A DNA stretch of 12,514 nucleotides from Planctomycetaceae bacterium (GTDB lineage Bacteria; Planctomycetota; Planctomycetia; Pirellulales; UBA1268), in contig SIAG01000073.1 of the NCBI GenBank assembly GCA_009691925.1, positions 1 through 12,514 on the forward strand, read 5' to 3'. Below, in pieces: positions 1-7,894 of the stretch (its first letter is position 1; each line of letters begins with the position of its first letter). Made by a program: the position numbers and the translations under genes. The notes beneath the pieces are model-generated. The model did not search any database and was not told where the DNA came from. It saw only the letters and a program-made list of their open reading frames with translations.

Positions 1-855
1 GGAGTGCCACAGGCCCGGCGGCGTGACGAAGGCCGAATGGGGCTTCCAGTCGACGCGGATGCCGTCCTTGATGCTGCCGTCGCGGTCGAGCGTCCGCCCG
101 ACCATCGTGTAGCAGCCCGGGCGGGCGTCGACGACGAGGTCGAGGGCCACCGATTGGTGCCGGTGCGGGGCCTGGAGGGCGCCCACCGGCAGCAGCCCGA
201 ACATCGCCCAGATGACGTGCGTGACGGTCATCGTGTGGGGAAAGAGTCGGTTGCCGAGGAGGACGCTGAGCCGGTTGGCCGTGGCGCTCGAGGGATCACG
301 GAGCACCCCGTCGAGGGCCTCGAGGATCGCTTCTCTGGCGTAGAGCGTCGGCGTGAACTGCCGCTGCGTCGCCTCGGCGCCGAGGTAGCGAAGGAGCGGC
401 TCGTCGTTCACCCAGTAGAGGGCCGCGTCCTCGCTCGCCTCGTGGAGCATGCGACTGCGGGCCGGCAGGGTGAAGAGGTCTCCGGCCTTCCACGGGATCG
501 TGGTCTGGTCTGTCGCCCCCTCGGCGGGGCTGCTCGCTCCGCTCCCACGCATCACGAAGAACAGGTGGCTCGTGGCGTTGGCATCGGTGAGCACCGCCTC
601 GCCGGCCCGAACGCGAACGAAGCTCGCGCACAGGCCCGGGCTCGTGGCCGGGCCGGCACAGCCGAGGATGGCCGAATTGTCGAGCGGCAGCACGCGCGAG
701 CCGCCCCGCTCGTGGAGCTCGGCGTCGAACCGGGTCAGCGGCACCTCGCCGGTGCCGCCCTCGGCGAGGGGATTGGAGGCGTAGCGGTAGTCGTGATAGC
801 GGGCCGATGCGGTCAGGTGGCCGAGGGCGCGCGGATCGTGGGGGTGATTGGCCAT
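1..855 (-). CDS. Bicupin protein, gentisate 1,2-dioxygenase-like (C-terminus outside window)
   Basis: The minus frame is open from an ATG at 855 to the window edge, giving 285 codons with no stop. The start is firm: AGGAGG at 863-868 lies seven bases upstream and overlaps the stop codon of the ThuA gene before it. Two cupin-like segments are visible. The first (about residues 75-160) has lost the metal-binding HxH motif and reads SHLFFVMRG. The second starts near residue 222 and holds APHRHQSVALDL (His231, His233) and, about 50 residues on, FVTPPGLWHS with His284. That matches the metal-binding pattern of gentisate 1,2-dioxygenase-like bicupins (COG3435), which cleave aromatic rings with Fe(II). 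There is no signal peptide, so it is probably cytosolic, unlike its exported operon partners. The fold is clear; the substrate is inference and could be another aromatic acid or none. Confidence 0.75.
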   Translation of the reverse strand, partial: MANHPHDPRALGHLTASARYHDYRYASNPLAEGGTGEVPLTRFDAELHERGGSRVLPLDNSAILGCAGPATSPGLCASFVRVRAGEAVLTDANATSHLFFVMRGSGASSPAEGATDQTTIPWKAGDLFTLPARSRMLHEASEDAALYWVNDEPLLRYLGAEATQRQFTPTLYAREAILEALDGVLRDPSSATANRLSVLLGNRLFPHTMTVTHVIWAMFGLLPVGALQAPHRHQSVALDLVVDARPGCYTMVGRTLDRDGSIKDGIRVDWKPHSAFVTPPGLWHS

Positions 856-862
856 GGAAAAA

Positions 863-868
863 CCTCCT
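863..868 (-). promoter_or_regulatory. Ribosome binding site of the bicupin gene
   Basis: A perfect AGGAGG sits seven bases before the ATG at 855. It overlaps the TAG stop (867-869) of the ThuA-like gene, so the two genes are probably translated in sequence from one mRNA. Confidence 0.8.
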
Positions 869-1889
869 AGCGGTAGTCGGCGGGGGTGAGCCCCTTCTTA
901 GCGCCATTGAAGCCGAACGGCGTCGGCTCGAAGGTGCCGACGATGTCGACCTTCGACGTCTCCGGAATCTTCGCCTCGAGGCCCGCCGCCCAGTAGCAAG
1001 CGTTGACGAGCATCCGCCTTGTCCCCTCGGCGGTCATGTCGGTGGCGGCCCCCATCGTCGTCGTGAACGATCGCCCCTTGGGGCCCCCTTCGACGGAATA
1101 GCTCTTCGTCCAGGCCACCGGCATCATCGGCTCGTTCTTCTCCCCCGTCACCGGCGGCGAATCGGGCTTCATGCCGGCCAGGACTGCCCCGAGGACGAGC
1201 GGCTTGGAATCGCCAGGGAGCGGGAGGCGGACGCCGTAGACGTCGGTCGGCCCCCAGATCTCGCCATCCTTGATGCCCTTGAGGATCGGGTGGTCCTTGG
1301 CGTCGGGGGCCAAAAGCCCGCGCGTGCTCTCGCTGCCGTGGCCGCCGTGATGGCTGATCCAGGTCTCGCCGAGCACCTGCCGGCCGAAGCCCTGCGCGAA
1401 GCCCTCGCCGGGGAAATCCCAGCTGTAGCGGCGGTAGGTGCGCCCCTCGGGGATGTTGAAGGCGTGCGTTGCCGTCCGCATCGCCACCACCGGCTTGCCC
1501 GCCTTCAGAAACGCGTCGACGTGCTTCATCTGCTCGTCGGGAAGGTTGCGAAAGCGGGTGGCGATCACCATCAGGTCGGCATGACCGAGCTTCTCGAGGC
1601 CGGGGATGTTGTCGTTGGTGTTGGGGTTGATCTGGCCGGTGGCCGGGTCGATCGCAAACACGACGGTGCAATCGAATCCATGGTGGCGGGCGAGGATCTT
1701 CGCCAGCTGCGGGAGGGCTTCCTCGCTGCGGTACTCCTCGTCACCGCTGACCAGAACGACCTTCTTCCCCTTCCCGGGCCCGTCGCCACCGGCGACCTCG
1801 AGCCACGGATCGGCGGCCTTCACCGGAAGCGCCAAGGAGATCAGAACCAGGACGATCAGAACGCAGCAAGCCGACAGCAACCGTCGCAT
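867..1889 (-). CDS. Secreted ThuA-like domain protein
   Basis: The product has 340 residues. I chose the ATG at 1889 over one at 1940 because it begins a classical signal peptide (MRRLLS, then a hydrophobic run rich in Leu, Val and Ile, cleavage probably after VKA at residue 25) and has a G-rich AGGGGGG upstream. The mature part starts KVVLVSGDEEYRSEEALPQL, typical of the ThuA-like family with its glutamine-amidotransferase-like flavodoxin fold. It continues with LMVIATRFRNLPDEQ, a WISHHGGHGSES segment and VAWTKSYS. The end, PFGFNGAKKGLTPADYR, resembles tails seen in planctomycete members. ThuA proteins are linked to sugar (trehalose) use in rhizobia; in planctomycetes the reaction is unknown. 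It lies 52 bases after the DUF1501 gene and directly before the cupin gene, so it is probably in the same operon. Confidence 0.85.
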   Translation of the reverse strand: MRRLLSACCVLIVLVLISLALPVKAADPWLEVAGGDGPGKGKKVVLVSGDEEYRSEEALPQLAKILARHHGFDCTVVFAIDPATGQINPNTNDNIPGLEKLGHADLMVIATRFRNLPDEQMKHVDAFLKAGKPVVAMRTATHAFNIPEGRTYRRYSWDFPGEGFAQGFGRQVLGETWISHHGGHGSESTRGLLAPDAKDHPILKGIKDGEIWGPTDVYGVRLPLPGDSKPLVLGAVLAGMKPDSPPVTGEKNEPMMPVAWTKSYSVEGGPKGRSFTTTMGAATDMTAEGTRRMLVNACYWAAGLEAKIPETSKVDIVGTFEPTPFGFNGAKKGLTPADYR

Positions 1890-1941
1890 GGAGAGCCCCC
1901 CTGTTCGAGACACCGCGCCGCCAAAACGGGCGGGCGGCAAG

Positions 1942-3369
1942 TCACGACAGGATAGCGTTCACCACGCGGCCATGCACATCGGTGAGGCGGAAGTCGCGTC
2001 CGGCGTGCCGGAACGTGAGCCGCTCGTGGTCGAGGCCCAGACAGTGGAGGACCGTCGCCTGGAGGTCATGAACGTGGACCTCGTCGCTGGCGACGTGGAA
2101 GCCCAGTTCGTCGGTCGCCCCGTGCGTGACGCCGGGGCGGATGCCCCCTCCGGCGAGCCACATCGTGAAGGCATTGGGGTGGTGGTCGCGCCCCTTTGAG
2201 CGGCCGAGGACGGCACTCGCCTCGACCATCGGCGTCCGGCCGAACTCCCCCCCCCAGACGACGAGCGTCGAATCGAGCATGCCGCGGCGGCGGAGATCGG
2301 TGACCAGCGCCGCCGAGGCCCGGTCGGTCTTCTCGCAGTTGCCCCGGACATTGCCGGCGACGTCGGAATGGCCGTCCCAGCCTTCGTGATAGATCGTCAC
2401 GAACCGCACGCCGCGTTCGACGAGCCGGCGGGCGAGAAGGCAGGCCCGGGCAAAGCTCGCCTCGGCCGGCGTGCAGCCGTAGAGGGCGAGCGTCTCCGCA
2501 GTCTCCTGGGAGAGATCCATCAATTCCGGGGCCGATGTTTGGAGGCGGTGGGCCATCTCGTAGCTGGCGATCCGGGTGGCGATCTCCGGATCGCCGTCGG
2601 CAGCCAGACGCGTGCGGTTGAGGGCCCCGACGACGCCGAGGGTGTCGGCGGCGAGCCGGCCGTCGGCGCCGGCTGGCTGGCCGACGTTGAGGATCGGGTC
2701 GCCGGCATTGCGGAAGCGCGTGCCAGTGTGCATCGACGGCAGGAATCCGCTCGACCAGTTGGCGCTGCCGCCACTGATCCCGCCGCCGGTGCTCATGACG
2801 ACGAACGCCGGCAGTTCGTCGCTCTCGCTCCCCAGGCCGTAGGTCGCCCATGAGCCCATGCTCGGCCGGCCCGGCTGCCCGAAGCCGCAATTCATGAAGA
2901 TCTGCGCCGGGGCGTGGTTGAATTGGTCGGTGCGACAGCTGCGGACGATAGCGATCTCATCGACAACGCCGGCGAGCCAGGGGAGCATCTCGGAGATCTC
3001 CGCCCCGCTCTGGCCGTGGCGGGCAAACTTGAACTGCGGCCCGAGGACCGCCGCATCGGGGCGGATGAAGGCGTAGCGCTGGCCGCCGATCACCTCCGGC
3101 GGAATCGGCTTCCCCTCGATCTCGGCAAGCTTTGGCTTGTGGTCGAAAAGCTCGAGCTGGCTCGGTGCTCCGGCCATGAACAGCTGGATCACCGCCTTCG
3201 CCGTCGCCGGGAAGTGGGGCGGCTTCGGGGCGAGTGGCCCGGTGACGGCGCGCGGCCCTTCGGCGGCGGCGCACTCCCGCGCGAGCAATCCGGCCAGCGC
3301 CATCTTGCCGACCCCGAGGCCGCAATCGGAGAAGAAGTGACGCCGCGTGGCATGGAGGAGGCCGTTCAT
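1942..3369 (-). CDS. DUF1501 protein with Tat signal
   Basis: The product has 475 residues. The N-terminus TRRHFFSDCGLG with Arg9-Arg10, followed by a weakly hydrophobic stretch, is a twin-arginine export signal, so the protein should leave the cytoplasm folded. The body matches DUF1501, a distant branch of the alkaline phosphatase/sulfatase superfamily. Visible motifs are QLELFDHKP, ARHGQSGAEISEMLPWL, RSCRTDQFNHAPAQIFM, WDGHSD, VVWGGEFGRTP (about 372-380), GRDHHPNAFTMWLAGGG and a final VHVHDLQATVLHCLGLDHE. The many His and Asp residues suggest a metal site. The start overlaps the stop of the PSD1 gene by ATGA, indicating coupled translation. PSD1 plus DUF1501 is the standard planctomycete pair; the reaction is not established, and the proteins may act together on complex sugars or in periplasmic electron transfer. 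Confidence 0.92.
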   Translation of the reverse strand: MNGLLHATRRHFFSDCGLGVGKMALAGLLARECAAAEGPRAVTGPLAPKPPHFPATAKAVIQLFMAGAPSQLELFDHKPKLAEIEGKPIPPEVIGGQRYAFIRPDAAVLGPQFKFARHGQSGAEISEMLPWLAGVVDEIAIVRSCRTDQFNHAPAQIFMNCGFGQPGRPSMGSWATYGLGSESDELPAFVVMSTGGGISGGSANWSSGFLPSMHTGTRFRNAGDPILNVGQPAGADGRLAADTLGVVGALNRTRLAADGDPEIATRIASYEMAHRLQTSAPELMDLSQETAETLALYGCTPAEASFARACLLARRLVERGVRFVTIYHEGWDGHSDVAGNVRGNCEKTDRASAALVTDLRRRGMLDSTLVVWGGEFGRTPMVEASAVLGRSKGRDHHPNAFTMWLAGGGIRPGVTHGATDELGFHVASDEVHVHDLQATVLHCLGLDHERLTFRHAGRDFRLTDVHGRVVNAILS

Positions 3370-6300
3370 CGCTTCACCACCGTTTCATCGAGGTTCATCA
3401 TGGCTCTCGCTACGAGCATCCAGACGGCTCGGTCGATCGGATCGCCGGCGCCGTCGCCGCCGAGCTTCGCGGCATCGAGCTCACCGGCAGCCAGCCGCTC
3501 CCGCTGGACGCGGAGGAATCCCAGGAGCGTCTCCCGCTCGTCAGCCGCGAAGGGGCGCGAGAGGACGCGGCGGCCAAGGTCGTCGAGCCGGGCCGCGTCG
3601 TCCCCCGGGCCCGAGAGCGCCGCGGCCCCGAGGGCCCGGGCGACCTCGACGAACATCGGGTCGTTCATGAGGGTGAGGGCCTGGAGGGCGGAATTGGAGA
3701 CGTCGCGGCGCGCGAGGCAGCTGTCGCCGGAGGGGCCGTCGAAGGTGGTCACGAACGCGAACGGCGCCGTCCGCTTTTGAAACGTGTAGAGGCTGCGGCG
3801 GTGGCGATCCTCCCCTGGGCTCGGCTCCCAGGCGCCGCCGCCATAGGCCGTCTCGGTCACACCGGCCGGCTGTGGTGGCCGCACCCCCGGGCCATACATC
3901 TTCTCTGAGAGGAGCCCTGCAGCCCTGAGGAGGCCGTCACGGATCTGCTCCGCCTCGAGCCGCACGCGCGGGCCGCGGGCGAGGAGGATGTTGGCCGGAT
4001 CGGCCGCGAGCTGTTCGGCATTCGCCGCCGAGTCCTGCCGGTAGGTGGCGCTTGTGACAATCATCCGGTGGAGTTTCTTGAGCGACCAGTGCAAGTCTTC
4101 CACGAACGTCACCGCGAGCCAGTCGAGCAAGTCGGGATGCGAAGGGGGCGTCCCCTGGTATCCGAAATCCTCGAGCGTCGGCACGATGCCGCGGCCGAAG
4201 AAGGCCTGCCACTGCCGGTTGACCGTCACCCGGGCGGTGAGCGGATGACTTCCCGACACGAGCCACTCGGCCAGCGCCAGCCGATTGGCGGGAGTGCCCT
4301 CAGGCAGGCCGGGGAGAAACGCCGGCACGGCCGGAGCGATCTCCTGCCTGGCCTGCGTGTATTCCCCGCGATGGCGGAGGAAGGTCTTCCGTGGGTTGTC
4401 GGACGGGCGTTCACGGAGGACGAGCGTCGTCGGCCCACCGCGGAGCTGCGATTCGAGCCCGCGAATCTCCTTGATCGGCTCGGCAAGCTCCGGAGCGGCA
4501 GCGAGAAATCGGCGGCGCAGGGCCTTGCCTTCAGCGTCGGTTCGCTCCGCGGCAGGCTTCCGCAGCGCTGCCTCTTCAGCGGCCGTGAGCCCGCGGGCCT
4601 CGGCGCCATTTGCCCTCGTGACCGAGAGCCGGAAGCAGCCAAGCGGGCAGGCGTAATGGCGCTCGAACTTCATCACACACTCGATCGGCGTCCCTGGGGC
4701 GACCGGCTCAGCAAACGTGAACACCGCCGCATGGGGCCGCCCCTGATCGCCATTGGTGCTCCACCCGCTCGACATGTCGCCGTCGAGGGCGAGCGACGCG
4801 GTGCTCTTTCCCCCGGAGAAGGCCGCGGTGCCATTGAAGGAGTCGCTTGCCGCGGCGACTGCCACCCGTGCTCCGCCCGCCGTGATCTCGAGTTCTGAGA
4901 GGAAAAAATCTCCCTTCGGCCCCTCGTACCAGGCCAGGCCCGGGCCATAGGCCGGCAGGCTCGGGTCGGGGAGGACCTCGAGGCGGATCGCCTGCACGGG
5001 ATGGTCGGCTGCGGGGAGGACGATCTCATAGCGGTCGCTCTTGGTGACATCGCCGCTTGCGAGGATCGAGCCGTCGTCGCGGACCTTCAAGTGCGGCATG
5101 GAGGTCTGCCACGACTGCGGCGTCACGATCCGCCAGTCAATCGCCTTGGCCGCTTCCTCGCGCTCCCAGCCGGCGAAGCGTTCCTCGAGCGGCACCGGTG
5201 CCGGCTGTCCTTCGGCTGCGGGGACAAGAGGCCACTTTCCTGGCAACTCGTTCCACGCCGCTTCAAGCCGGACGGTCGCCTCGGCCAGAGCCTTCGCTTG
5301 CTCGGCGTCGGGGATCACCCACTCCGGCTCGTCGGCGTTGTCGAGGCAGGCAAAGAGGCCGTAGTAATCGGCCTGGGTGAGGGGATCGTATTTATGGTTG
5401 TGGCACTGCGCACAGCCGGTCGTCAGCCCGAGCCAGGTGACGCCGGTGGTGCTCACCCGATCGACCATCGCCAGATAGCGGAACTCGAGCGGATCGATCC
5501 CCCCCTCCTCATTGATCATTGTGTTGCGGTGGAAGCCGGTGGCGACGATGTCGTCGGCCGTGGCGCTAGGGAGGAGATCGCCGGCGATCTGGCGGCGCGT
5601 GAAGGCATCAAACGGCATGTCGTCATTGAGGGCCCGGATCACCCAGTCGCGATAGGGCCAGATCCGCCGTTCGCGGTCCTTCTCATAGCCGTTGGTGTCG
5701 GCGTAGCGGGCCAGATCGAGCCATCGCCGCGCCCAGCGCTCGCCGTAGCGCGAGCTTGAGAGCAACCGATCGACGAGCTTTTCGTAGGCGTCGGGGGATC
5801 CGTCGGCGACGAAGGCATCGAGCTCGGCGGGCGTCGGTGGCAGCCCCGTCAGATCGAAGTGGACGCGCCGGCAGAGCGTGGCCCGATCGGCCTCCGGGCT
5901 GGGCCGCAGCCCGTCGTGGGCGAGCCGGTCACGGACGAAGAAATCGATCGGATTCTCCGGCGCCGCGGCCCCGGCCGCGTCTGCCACCTTCGGCACGGAC
6001 GGCCGCACCGGCTTCCCAAACGCCCAGTGCTCGGCGTAGGGGGCGCCGGCGGCGATCCACGCGGCGAGGATCTCCTTCTCGCCGGGAGTGAGCACCCCCT
6101 TCGTGTCGGGCGGGGGCATGACGACGTCGGCGTCGGAGCTGTTGATCCGGGCCACGAGCTCGCTGTCGTCTGCGTGCCCCGGCACGATCGCCCGGTTCCC
6201 CGAATCGGCCTCGGCGAGGGCGTCGTCGCGCCGGTCGAGGCGCAGGCCCCCCTGGCGCGTGGCGTCGTCAGGGCCGTGGCACTTGAAGCAGCGGTTGGCA

Positions 6301-6416
6301 AGGATCGGCCGGACCTCGCGGCCGAAGTCGGGCCCCTCACCGCGGGCAAGGCCGCCGGCGGCGACGACGGCAAGCAGGGCAACGGCTGAAGCGAGCAGGC
6401 GGCAGGTAGTGATCAT
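3366..6416 (-). CDS. PSD1-type protein: cytochrome c-like, DUF1549 and DUF1553
   Basis: The product has 1016 residues. A signal peptide covers about residues 1-26. A planctomycete cytochrome-c-like domain follows, with a haem-binding CFKCH at 43-47 and VVMPPPDTKG near 98-106, where a Met ligand is plausible. DUF1549 runs from about 155 to 365 (PIDFFVRDRL, RVHFDLTGLPPTPAELDAF, ERWARRWLDLARYADTNGYE) and contains a second CAQCH at 335-339. A middle region (about 500-580) reads like a discoidin-type beta sandwich. DUF1553 starts near 712 (RLALAEWLV, NRQWQAFFGRGIV, DFGYQGTPPSHPDLLDW). Length and domain order are normal for the family. It is the first gene of the operon. No good Shine-Dalgarno sequence precedes the ATG at 6416, but a -10-like AATAAT ends six bases before it. 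Family membership is near certain; the biochemical role is unknown. Confidence 0.93.
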   Translation of the reverse strand: MITTCRLLASAVALLAVVAAGGLARGEGPDFGREVRPILANRCFKCHGPDDATRQGGLRLDRRDDALAEADSGNRAIVPGHADDSELVARINSSDADVVMPPPDTKGVLTPGEKEILAAWIAAGAPYAEHWAFGKPVRPSVPKVADAAGAAAPENPIDFFVRDRLAHDGLRPSPEADRATLCRRVHFDLTGLPPTPAELDAFVADGSPDAYEKLVDRLLSSSRYGERWARRWLDLARYADTNGYEKDRERRIWPYRDWVIRALNDDMPFDAFTRRQIAGDLLPSATADDIVATGFHRNTMINEEGGIDPLEFRYLAMVDRVSTTGVTWLGLTTGCAQCHNHKYDPLTQADYYGLFACLDNADEPEWVIPDAEQAKALAEATVRLEAAWNELPGKWPLVPAAEGQPAPVPLEERFAGWEREEAAKAIDWRIVTPQSWQTSMPHLKVRDDGSILASGDVTKSDRYEIVLPAADHPVQAIRLEVLPDPSLPAYGPGLAWYEGPKGDFFLSELEITAGGARVAVAAASDSFNGTAAFSGGKSTASLALDGDMSSGWSTNGDQGRPHAAVFTFAEPVAPGTPIECVMKFERHYACPLGCFRLSVTRANGAEARGLTAAEEAALRKPAAERTDAEGKALRRRFLAAAPELAEPIKEIRGLESQLRGGPTTLVLRERPSDNPRKTFLRHRGEYTQARQEIAPAVPAFLPGLPEGTPANRLALAEWLVSGSHPLTARVTVNRQWQAFFGRGIVPTLEDFGYQGTPPSHPDLLDWLAVTFVEDLHWSLKKLHRMIVTSATYRQDSAANAEQLAADPANILLARGPRVRLEAEQIRDGLLRAAGLLSEKMYGPGVRPPQPAGVTETAYGGGAWEPSPGEDRHRRSLYTFQKRTAPFAFVTTFDGPSGDSCLARRDVSNSALQALTLMNDPMFVEVARALGAAALSGPGDDAARLDDLGRRVLSRPFAADERETLLGFLRVQRERLAAGELDAAKLGGDGAGDPIDRAVWMLVARAMMNLDETVVKR

Positions 6417-6422
6417 GCCTCA

Positions 6423-6451
6423 ATTATTTCACATCGCCCCCCCGTGGCCAA
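6423..6451 (-). promoter_or_regulatory. Promoter of the PSD1 operon, possibly leaderless
   Basis: On the minus strand TTGGCC (6446-6451) and AATAAT (6423-6428) are 17 bases apart and match the sigma-70 consensus at four and five of six positions. Only six bases separate the -10 box from the ATG at 6416, so transcription would start at or next to the A of the start codon. The identification is by pattern only. Confidence 0.5.
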
Positions 6452-6553
6452 CTCCAGCCTCCCCGGGCCGCGTTCGCCGGAGAAACTCATCCACGGGATG
6501 GCGTTCCGGTCGCACTTGCGAGCACCATGGCTGGCGAGAGTCTTGTGCCCCTT

Positions 6554-6579
6554 CGGCCGCCGGTCGCTGTTGCCGGCCG
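6554..6579 (-). terminator. Imperfect GC hairpin after the lipoprotein gene
   Basis: Positions 6554-6579 hold CGGCC and GGCCG arms about a 16-base centre, ten bases after the lipoprotein stop codon. A competing GCCGG/CCGGC pairing overlaps it. It has no U tract, so at best it is a weak or Rho-assisted end point for the upstream cluster. The rest of the gap 6417-6588 shows only the PSD1 promoter. Confidence 0.2.
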
Positions 6580-6588
6580 CAAGGACAC

Positions 6589-7337
6589 TCAGCCCTCGTC
6601 TTCCCGCCGGCTCGTCGCCTCGATGGCGGCAGCGTACTCCTTCTCATTCAGAGGGAGACACTCGACAGTAGCGAGCCCAAGCGAGACTCGGGACCGAAGA
6701 CGCGGAGTGACTCGCGAAAGAGCCACCAAGGCGTCGGACTGCCAGCCAATATTGTTGGTTCGACAGAGTTCGAGCAACCGATCCACTGCGATTTCGTCAT
6801 CGAGAGGCGTCAACTCTGACTCCTTTGCGATGCAACCCACGGCCGCATGAATCACGACGTGATCGTCGTCAGAGAGCGACTGTACGACGAGATCGTGACA
6901 AGCGAGCAGGACAGGGGGACTGTGGATCAGATGGTAGAGGACGGAGGAGCGGTTGTCCGTCGCTTCCGCATCCTTCCCCATGTCTGCGAGCATCTTTCGC
7001 GCCGACGCGGTGACGTCCTCACGAAAACGGCCGATGCGAAGAAGTACACAGGTCGCCCAGCACCGCGTCTCCGGGTACGGAGAATCGAGAAGTTCTCGGA
7101 TCTTATCCGACATAGGGCGAACGATCTCCGGCTTTCGCATTGCAAGAGCGACAACTCCGCCCCCGCCGCGCCCCTGTTTACACGCCATCCACCACGCATG
7201 ATCTCGACAAGCTCGGCCGGAGTGCAAGCTTCGAGCTTCGCGTAATCAGGACGGCACCCGGCCGACGCGAGGACCACGAACGCAACCAAGATAGCCCCGG
7301 GGGCCCTGCCTCGTCTTTTGGTGTCGGTGACACTCAC
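6589..7337 (-). CDS. HEAT-like lipoprotein, apparent frameshift
   Basis: Two overlapping minus frames make up one gene. The first part starts at GTG 7337 with an ideal AAGGAGG six bases upstream (7344-7350). It gives a lipoprotein-like leader: basic TDTKRRGR, hydrophobic AILVAFVVLASAGC with Cys28 as the likely lipidated residue (the -3 position is Ser, slightly off the lipobox), then DYAKLEACTPAELVEIMRGGW. After a G-rich stretch at 7160-7174 the sensible protein continues in the next frame: VVALAMRKPEIVRPMSDKI, PETRCWATCVLLRIG and HVVIHAAVGCIAKE, ending EDEG. The alternating helices resemble HEAT repeats. One added G joins the frames into about 249 residues. The minimal intact frame is 6589-7227, but its N-terminus looks artificial. 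The gene could be broken, recoded or mis-sequenced. I do not recognise a specific function; scaffolding on the inner or outer membrane is a guess. Confidence 0.6.
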
Positions 7338-7343
7338 TGCTTG

Positions 7344-7350
7344 CCTCCTT
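7344..7350 (-). promoter_or_regulatory. Ribosome binding site that sets the lipoprotein start
   Basis: AAGGAGG lies exactly six bases before GTG 7337. It is one of the best Shine-Dalgarno matches in the window and identifies GTG 7337 as the true start, although the frame that follows leaves the HEAT-like sequence after about 60 codons. Confidence 0.75.
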
Positions 7351-7397
7351 ATGGCCGACGCCCCGCGTCCTACCCCAAGCCTACCATGCAAACGCAC

Positions 7398-7838
7398 TCA
7401 TGCGATGGCGAACGGGGCGTCGTCTCCATAAACCCAGGCAAAGAGATCCTGGTCCTTTGGCAGGATCGCGGCGCCTCGTCCCACTGGCGCGGGACCATAG
7501 TAGGAACTCGTCACGACGTCGCTGACCTGGCCGTCGATCGTTCCGATGCGCTTGTGCGTGTCGGCAACGGTGATCAGGAAGTTCTTCCACACCTTGACGG
7601 TATCATTCGGCCCAAAGAGCCAGAAGCCAACTTCGTTTTGCCAACCGTTCCGCCTCTCCCGGTCCGTCCATGTAGAGATGCGAATCGAATCCTCACAGGC
7701 ATCCACTTGCCAGTAACGATGCCCCACAAGCATGTGGTTTCCCAGAGTTGTCGCCTGGAGCCGACGATTTCCCAAGTCATTCATGATGACATAGACGCGG
7801 CCGTCTCTCGCTTCGCCATTTACCCCCAAAGCCGGCAA
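7398..7838 (-). CDS. Uncharacterised 146-aa aromatic-rich protein, start unclear
   Basis: The product is not recognised. The frame ends at TGA 7398-7400. The only start codon available is TTG at 7838, with a modest GGTGG a few bases upstream. The sequence is rich in Trp, Tyr and charged residues: RVYVIMNDLGNRRLQATTLG, MLVGHRYWQVDACEDS, IRISTWTDRERRNGWQNEVG, FWLFGPNDTVKVWKNFL. It reads like a compact beta-rich domain. Protein-like sequence continues upstream in the same frame (YYSFKAKGWLAGGALPALG) to a TAA near 7915, with no ATG, GTG or TTG before 7838. The original start may therefore be lost or non-standard. No signal peptide is visible in the annotated part. It lies between a single-membrane-segment protein and a lipoprotein, with a 60-base gap to the latter, so it is probably co-transcribed with them. 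Confidence 0.6.
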   Translation of the reverse strand: MPALGVNGEARDGRVYVIMNDLGNRRLQATTLGNHMLVGHRYWQVDACEDSIRISTWTDRERRNGWQNEVGFWLFGPNDTVKVWKNFLITVADTHKRIGTIDGQVSDVVTSSYYGPAPVGRGAAILPKDQDLFAWVYGDDAPFAIA

Positions 7839-7894
7839 TGCGCCACCGGCGAGCCATCCCTTTGCTTTGAAAGAGTAGTACCGGTCCCTTCCTT

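Noticed and set aside
807..1955. A 382-codon plus-strand open frame opposite the ThuA gene
   Set aside because: The minus strand encodes a full ThuA-like protein with signal peptide and ribosome site; the plus frame shows no domain.
2914..3780. A 288-codon plus-strand open frame across the DUF1501 and PSD1 junction
   Set aside because: It spans two unrelated genes on the other strand, which is typical of a chance frame in G+C-rich sequence.
7155..7180. Programmed -1 frameshifting at a standard slippery heptamer
   Set aside because: The stretch lacks an X-XXY-YYZ heptamer in the needed frame and I see no clear downstream pseudoknot, so damage or a sequencing error is more likely.
7830..7857. 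ATG 7857 as the start of the 146-aa gene through a single missing G
   Set aside because: Adding one G to the run there leads to a TAA stop; reaching the gene's frame would need the opposite change.
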